Below are positions 56,446-60,041 of a stretch of 60,041 nucleotides of DNA, in pieces. Position 1 is the stretch's first letter, and each line of letters starts with the position of its first letter. The stretch lies in the NCBI GenBank assembly GCA_903891415.1, contig CAITEH010000078.1, forward strand, positions 1 to 60,041. Direction: 5' to 3'. This DNA is from Candidatus Firestoneibacteriota bacterium (lineage in GTDB: Bacteria; Oederibacteriota; D2-FULL-39-29). Below the pieces are notes generated by a model, which saw nothing but the letters and a program-made list of their open reading frames with translations, made no database searches and had not been told where the DNA came from. The position numbers were made by a program, and so were the translations under genes.

Positions 56446-56853
56446 AGGCCTTCTCCAAAAGGGCGTGCTTTCTATTATACTATACAAAAATACGCTCAAA
56501 AGCAAATGAAAAGCAAGGTGGAAGACTAATGAACTGCTGCCGGAAATTCTCCTCAGGTCAACAACTCTTCAAAAGAAATTTTGGCCAACCTGTTACTGCT
56601 TGCCGGTAAAAAACGAAATGAGAGATAGCCTAAATAAATATCTTAGATGCTATAAATGTCCGCCTTCAGCCAGGGCTCACCAACAGACATGACAAAGCAT
56701 CTTTTTGCTTTTACCTGTGCTTGCCGAAAGAGAGCGGAAGATATGCCTTTCTTAATTGTCGTCGACAGGGTTACATTTCTGGACTTGTTTTACGTCATTT
56801 TTTAATGTAAAATACTAGCAATATCTTAAGTGCCGGAAAATTGGAGAAAAAGT
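56446..56853. other. Divergent intergenic region with promoters
   Basis: About 400 bases between divergent genes. On the plus strand TTGTTT (56785-56790) and TAAAAT (56808-56813), spacer 17, probably drive the aminotransferase. On the minus strand a TATAAT (plus-strand 56474-56479) with a poor -35 lies ahead of the fusion gene. No glycine riboswitch pattern was seen and nothing else is recognisable. Confidence 0.5.
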
Positions 56854-58041
56854 GTGCAATTAGCAAAGAGAATGAGTAGATTAGGCACCGAAAACGCTTA
56901 TGAAGTGGCGGCACAAGTTGCGAAACTTCGCCTTACCGGCAAAGATATTATTACTTTCGGGTTGGGCGAACCGGATTTTGATACCCCTGAAAATATTAAG
57001 GCTGCATGTATCAAGGCCTTAAATGAGAATCAAACCCATTATGCCGCCTCCGCTGGATTGTTGTCTTTAAGAAAAGCCGTCGCGAAAGAGGCAGGTAAAC
57101 TTCGGGGGATGGATATAGATCCCGATGAAGTAGTAGTCGGCCCTGGAGTCAAACCTATTATTTTTGGCTCTATTATGGCGCTTGTGGATGAAGGTGATGA
57201 AGTAATCTATCCCAACCCGGGTTATCCCACTTATGAGTCGGTCTCCAACTTTGTCGGCGCTAAGACAATTTCTCTGCCGCTCTGGGAGAAAAAGGGCTTC
57301 GCTTTCGAAGCAGAGACATTAAAAAAAATGGTGACAAAAAAAACAAAGATGATCTTTATTAATTCACCCCAAAATCCCACAGGCGGTGTACTTTCCAAAA
57401 AAGACCTGGAAGAAATAGCCACCCTGGCAAGGAAATTTAACTTCTGGGTCGTGGCCGACGAGATCTACGGAAGGATCCTCTATGACGATGAATTTATTTC
57501 TATAGCCTCCCTGCCGGGGATGAAAGAAAGGACTATTATCGTTGACGGTTTTTCAAAGATTTATTCCATGACCGGCTGGCGCCTGGGTTATGGTATTATG
57601 CCCGGGGAATTAGCAGCCCAGATGGTAAAACTACAGATCAACGCTAACTCCTGCACCAACACCTTTGTCCAGATCGCCGGGGTTGAAGCAATTTCAGGGG
57701 ACCAGTCCGAACCGGAAAAAATGGTTGCAGAATTTAGAAAACGGCGCGACCTTATGGTCAAGCTTCTTAACGAAATAAAAGGGTTTTCCTGCCATATACC
57801 CAAGGGCGCATTTTACGCGTTCCCGAATGTGACTGAAGCCTGCAAGGCCCTGGGGCTTAAATCGGCGATAGAATTGCAAGCATACATATTGGATAAAGCT
57901 GATGTTGCGGTTGTTGCCCGCACTTATTTTGGCCCCAAGAATGAAGGTGAAACCGACGAATATATCCGGCTTTCTTATGCGACCAGTCAGGAAAACATTA
58001 AAGAAGGACTGGCCCGTATAAAAAAAGTAATAGAAAAGTAA
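56854..58041 (+). CDS. Class I/II aminotransferase (aspartate aminotransferase-like)
   Basis: About 395 residues, PLP-dependent. LGEPDFDTPENIK, INSPQNPTGGVLSKKDLE, VVADEIYGRILYDDEF and DGFSKIYSMTGWRLGYG (with the PLP Lys) define the subgroup Ib aspartate aminotransferase pattern. GTG at 56854 follows GGAG by seven bases and is chosen over GTG 56830. It faces away from the GcvT-GlyA gene. Amino-donor specificity cannot be read from this. Confidence 0.9.
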   Translation: MQLAKRMSRLGTENAYEVAAQVAKLRLTGKDIITFGLGEPDFDTPENIKAACIKALNENQTHYAASAGLLSLRKAVAKEAGKLRGMDIDPDEVVVGPGVKPIIFGSIMALVDEGDEVIYPNPGYPTYESVSNFVGAKTISLPLWEKKGFAFEAETLKKMVTKKTKMIFINSPQNPTGGVLSKKDLEEIATLARKFNFWVVADEIYGRILYDDEFISIASLPGMKERTIIVDGFSKIYSMTGWRLGYGIMPGELAAQMVKLQINANSCTNTFVQIAGVEAISGDQSEPEKMVAEFRKRRDLMVKLLNEIKGFSCHIPKGAFYAFPNVTEACKALGLKSAIELQAYILDKADVAVVARTYFGPKNEGETDEYIRLSYATSQENIKEGLARIKKVIEK

Positions 58042-58049
58042 TAACAACA

Positions 58050-58152
58050 GGTATTAGGTGTTAGGTCCTGGGTGTTAGGAAAAAAAACAGGACCCGGGTA
58101 CCGGGAAAAAAAAGAGTTTTTCCAAGCACCCAGGACCTAAAACCTAGAACCT
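58050..58152. repeat. Dispersed palindromic repeat, family B
   Basis: Arms GGTATTAGGTGTTAGGTCCT (58050) with CTGGGTG, and CACCCAGG-ACCTAAAACC-TAGAACCT (to 58152), face each other around an A-rich centre with GACCCGGGTACCGGG. It is the second copy of the element at 49651 and carries the same CCTAGAACCT end. Confidence 0.75.
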
Positions 58153-58173
58153 ATAGTTACCAAGGAGAAATAA

Positions 58174-59121
58174 TTGAAGATCCAAAATCTAATGTCACGG
58201 TCTGTTATCACCGCCCCTGCGAATATGAATATTTCCGGGATCTGTGCTTTGATGGAAAAACACAGAATAGGTTCCATTGTTATACTTAAAGACAAATTCC
58301 CGCTGGGTATTATTACCGAAAGGGATATTGTTAGTTTCATAGGGCAAAACGGCTGCAATCCTCTGTCCTATAAAAACGCCGGAGACCTTATGCATTCTCC
58401 TGTTTTTACAATGTCGCCAAAGCATGAAACCAGGGAAGCGCTCCAATTTATGGCGTCAAAAAGGATAAGAAGATTACCCATTACAGATAATAAGCGCCTG
58501 GTCGGGATCATTACCTACGGGGATATAATCCGCGAGATCCAAAAAGATCTGGCGGAAGCCCAGATAAAGACCCAGCAATTAAAGTCGGAAGTGGAAAAAG
58601 CCCAGCAGAAAACCCGGGAGCTTAAGACGGAAGTCGCAAGGGACGGGCTTACTAAAGTTTTCTCCCAGAAACATTTTAAAACCCTTTTAGAACGGGAGGT
58701 CGAAAGAGTAAAAAGATACGGCGGGCTGCTTTGCCTGCTCATGATAGATATTGACCATTTCAAAAAAATTAACGATACCTACGGGCACGATGCGGGGGAC
58801 TACATTCTTGTGAAGGTTACAGAGCTTATTCGAAAACACACCAGGAAGATCAACACCATCGGACGGTACGGCGGCGATGAGTTTTCTATTATTGCTCCCA
58901 TCTCGGATGTAGAAAGCGCCCGGCGGCTGGGAGAACGGCTCAGGCAATTTGTCAGCCAGACAAAGTTCAATTACCACGGAAAGATAATCCGGGCCACCCT
59001 GAGCGTCGGGGTCGGTTCCTGGGATAAAACTATCATTGACGGCCGGGGACTTATTGTAAAGGCCGATAAAGCGCTTTATAAATCAAAACATGCCGGCAGG
59101 AATGCTGTCAGCGTAGTATGA
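58174..59121 (+). CDS. CBS-pair diguanylate cyclase (CBS-GGDEF)
   Basis: 315 residues. Two CBS domains (about 8-60 and 70-125; ITERDIVSFI, VGIITYGDIIREI) could bind adenine nucleotides. A coiled coil (125-155) leads to a GGDEF domain with MIDIDHFKKINDTYGHDAGD and an intact RYGGDEF near residue 230, so c-di-GMP synthesis is likely. The inhibitory site normally RxxD is RKIN here, so product inhibition may be lost. TTG start at 58174 after AAGGAG. Confidence 0.88.
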   Translation: MKIQNLMSRSVITAPANMNISGICALMEKHRIGSIVILKDKFPLGIITERDIVSFIGQNGCNPLSYKNAGDLMHSPVFTMSPKHETREALQFMASKRIRRLPITDNKRLVGIITYGDIIREIQKDLAEAQIKTQQLKSEVEKAQQKTRELKTEVARDGLTKVFSQKHFKTLLEREVERVKRYGGLLCLLMIDIDHFKKINDTYGHDAGDYILVKVTELIRKHTRKINTIGRYGGDEFSIIAPISDVESARRLGERLRQFVSQTKFNYHGKIIRATLSVGVGSWDKTIIDGRGLIVKADKALYKSKHAGRNAVSVV

Positions 59122-59131
59122 GAAGAAGGCC

Positions 59132-59809
59132 TTGAAAGAAGAAAAAGACTGGAGTTTTAAAAAAGAATTGATCAGGAAGTCCATACACCTTTTCTCGGTT
59201 ATTTTTCTTGTTTCCTATGTGCTGGTTTCCAATTCTGTTAATCACAAAGTAGCGCTTCTTTTTCTTTCCTTTATGCTGATAATACTCTTTGAGCTTGAAT
59301 ATGTGCGGCTGGAGATAGGAGAGAAAATTCCCCTGATCCGGAAACTCTGGGAATTCAGGCGCGAAAAAGAAAAAAACCGGATGGGCGGGGAAATATACTT
59401 TCTTCTGGGAGCTATAATATCCCTGGCTATCTTTGACCTGAGGATAGCCGCTACGGGTATTTTAATGGTCACTTTCGGGGACCTGGCGGCGGCGGTAATA
59501 GGCAGCAAATACGGCAGGCACCCTTTGCCTTTTATTAAAGAAAAGGCCTGGGAAGGTTTTTTGGCCGAACTATTCGTTAATCTTTTTATAGGCTTTCTCC
59601 TGCTCCGCCTGCCGGAAGGAGGCAGAATGTGGTGGGACCACTCCTTTGTCCCCGCGGGCGATCCCATGTGGATCATTATTATTGTAATGGCGGTAACTGC
59701 CACGGTCGTAGAAACAGCGGTAACAAAACTGGATGATAATTTATTGATCCCGGTCATTGCCGGGTTTAACGGGGAGATAGTATATCTTCTTATAAGAGGA
59801 AGTTTTTAA
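59132..59809 (+). CDS. Dolichol-kinase/CTP-transferase-like membrane protein
   Basis: 225 residues with about six TMs. ELIRKSIHLFSV at the N-terminus, MVTFGDLAAAVIGSKYGRHPLPF and KAWEGFLAELFVNLFIG match the family of phosphatidate cytidylyltransferases and dolichol/phytol kinases, in which the Asp-rich DxxAxxxGxxxG segment binds CTP. A lipid or isoprenoid alcohol kinase is possible, which fits an ispF neighbour. TTG start at 59132, 10 bases after the previous stop. Confidence 0.78.
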   Translation: MKEEKDWSFKKELIRKSIHLFSVIFLVSYVLVSNSVNHKVALLFLSFMLIILFELEYVRLEIGEKIPLIRKLWEFRREKEKNRMGGEIYFLLGAIISLAIFDLRIAATGILMVTFGDLAAAVIGSKYGRHPLPFIKEKAWEGFLAELFVNLFIGFLLLRLPEGGRMWWDHSFVPAGDPMWIIIIVMAVTATVVETAVTKLDDNLLIPVIAGFNGEIVYLLIRGSF

Positions 59810-59873
59810 AAAAAAGTTTACGGTTTAATATTTACAAAAATGCACAGCCGTAAATTGTTTGCCCGGAGGCAGT

Positions 59874-60041
59874 ATGGCTAAAAATCTTGTCGGCCTGGGG
59901 ATAGATATTCACAGGCTTAAACGCGGCCGTAATCTTATTTTAGGCGGGCTGCATGTTCCCTTTTATCTCGGTCTCGACGGGCATTCTGACGCGGATATCC
60001 TGAGCCATTCAATTATTGACGCCCTTCTCGGTGCGGCCAAT
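59874..60041 (+). CDS. ispF: 2-C-methyl-D-erythritol 2,4-cyclodiphosphate synthase, 5' part
   Basis: Only the first 56 codons are in the window. The sequence begins [15 protein letters not shown], then [30 protein letters not shown] and LGAAN, the classic IspF N-terminus with the zinc ligands D and H in GIDIH. GGAGG lies just before the ATG. IspF closes the cyclodiphosphate ring two steps after IspD in the MEP pathway. Confidence 0.95.
   Translation, partial: MAKNLVGLGIDIHRLKRGRNLILGGLHVPFYLGLDGHSDADILSHSIIDALLGAAN

Noticed and set aside
56446-56853. Glycine riboswitch ahead of the GcvT-GlyA gene
   Set aside because: No tandem aptamer pattern is visible on the minus strand.

Overview
The window carries the replication-origin neighbourhood of a bacterial chromosome plus about 28 kb of accessory genes. 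It is a Gram-negative-type (diderm) organism: there is a TolC-like outer-membrane channel with MacA/MacB partners, a lipoprotein with a lipobox, and many secreted proteins. Base composition is moderate (around 40-45% GC by eye). Gene content, long palindromic dispersed repeats and a split origin cluster suggest an uncultured candidate-phylum bacterium. A Firestonebacteria/Elusimicrobia/Omnitrophica-like lineage is only a guess.

Left arm (1-21.8 kb, genes on the minus strand, transcribed away from the origin): rpmH-rnpA-yidD, then an inserted stress/efflux block, then yidC, a HEAT-repeat protein, mnmE, a secreted zinc-peptidase-like protein, mnmG, rsmG, parA and parB. Beyond these lie an Fe-S aldo/keto reductase and a decayed isochorismatase. 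The inserted block (14.1-21.0 kb) has a CpxP/CnrX-like lipoprotein, an ECF sigma factor, a one-TM putative anti-sigma factor, a second secreted LTxxQ protein, an AbrB-type regulator, and TolC, MacA and MacB homologues. Two promoters of identical layout (GGAAC-N18-GTCTAA) lie upstream of the lipoprotein and of the second secreted protein, which suggests a self-amplifying envelope-stress regulon.

Origin (21.8-24.05 kb): dnaA lies between two DnaA-box clusters. Three perfect boxes are upstream. Downstream are two perfect and several degenerate boxes, then a DnaA-trio-like CTA repeat and an AT-rich tract, the layout of a bipartite origin. Two perfect parS sites lie at parA/parB, and two more DnaA boxes lie at the start of mnmG.

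Right arm (24-32.4 kb, plus strand): dnaN, recF, a DUF721 gene, a DUF1648 membrane protein, gyrB, a GAF-ANTAR protein overlapping gyrB, a PIN-TRAM membrane protein and ispD. The ispF gene, a common neighbour of ispD, only appears at the right edge of the window, about 27.5 kb away.

Between ispD and ispF: a secreted protein, a YncE-like beta-propeller, and a six-gene membrane hydrogenase-4-like complex whose large subunit has lost both pairs of NiFe cysteines. Next come carbohydrate genes (cupin sugar-isomerase-like protein, GH3 glycosidase, polysaccharide deacetylase, a large unknown protein), recQ, a methyltransferase, a Sat-like GNAT, a GcvT-GlyA fusion, an aminotransferase, a CBS-GGDEF protein and a CTP-transferase-like membrane protein. 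This region carries at least two families of palindromic dispersed repeats and a promoter-driven structured RNA ahead of the GH3 gene.
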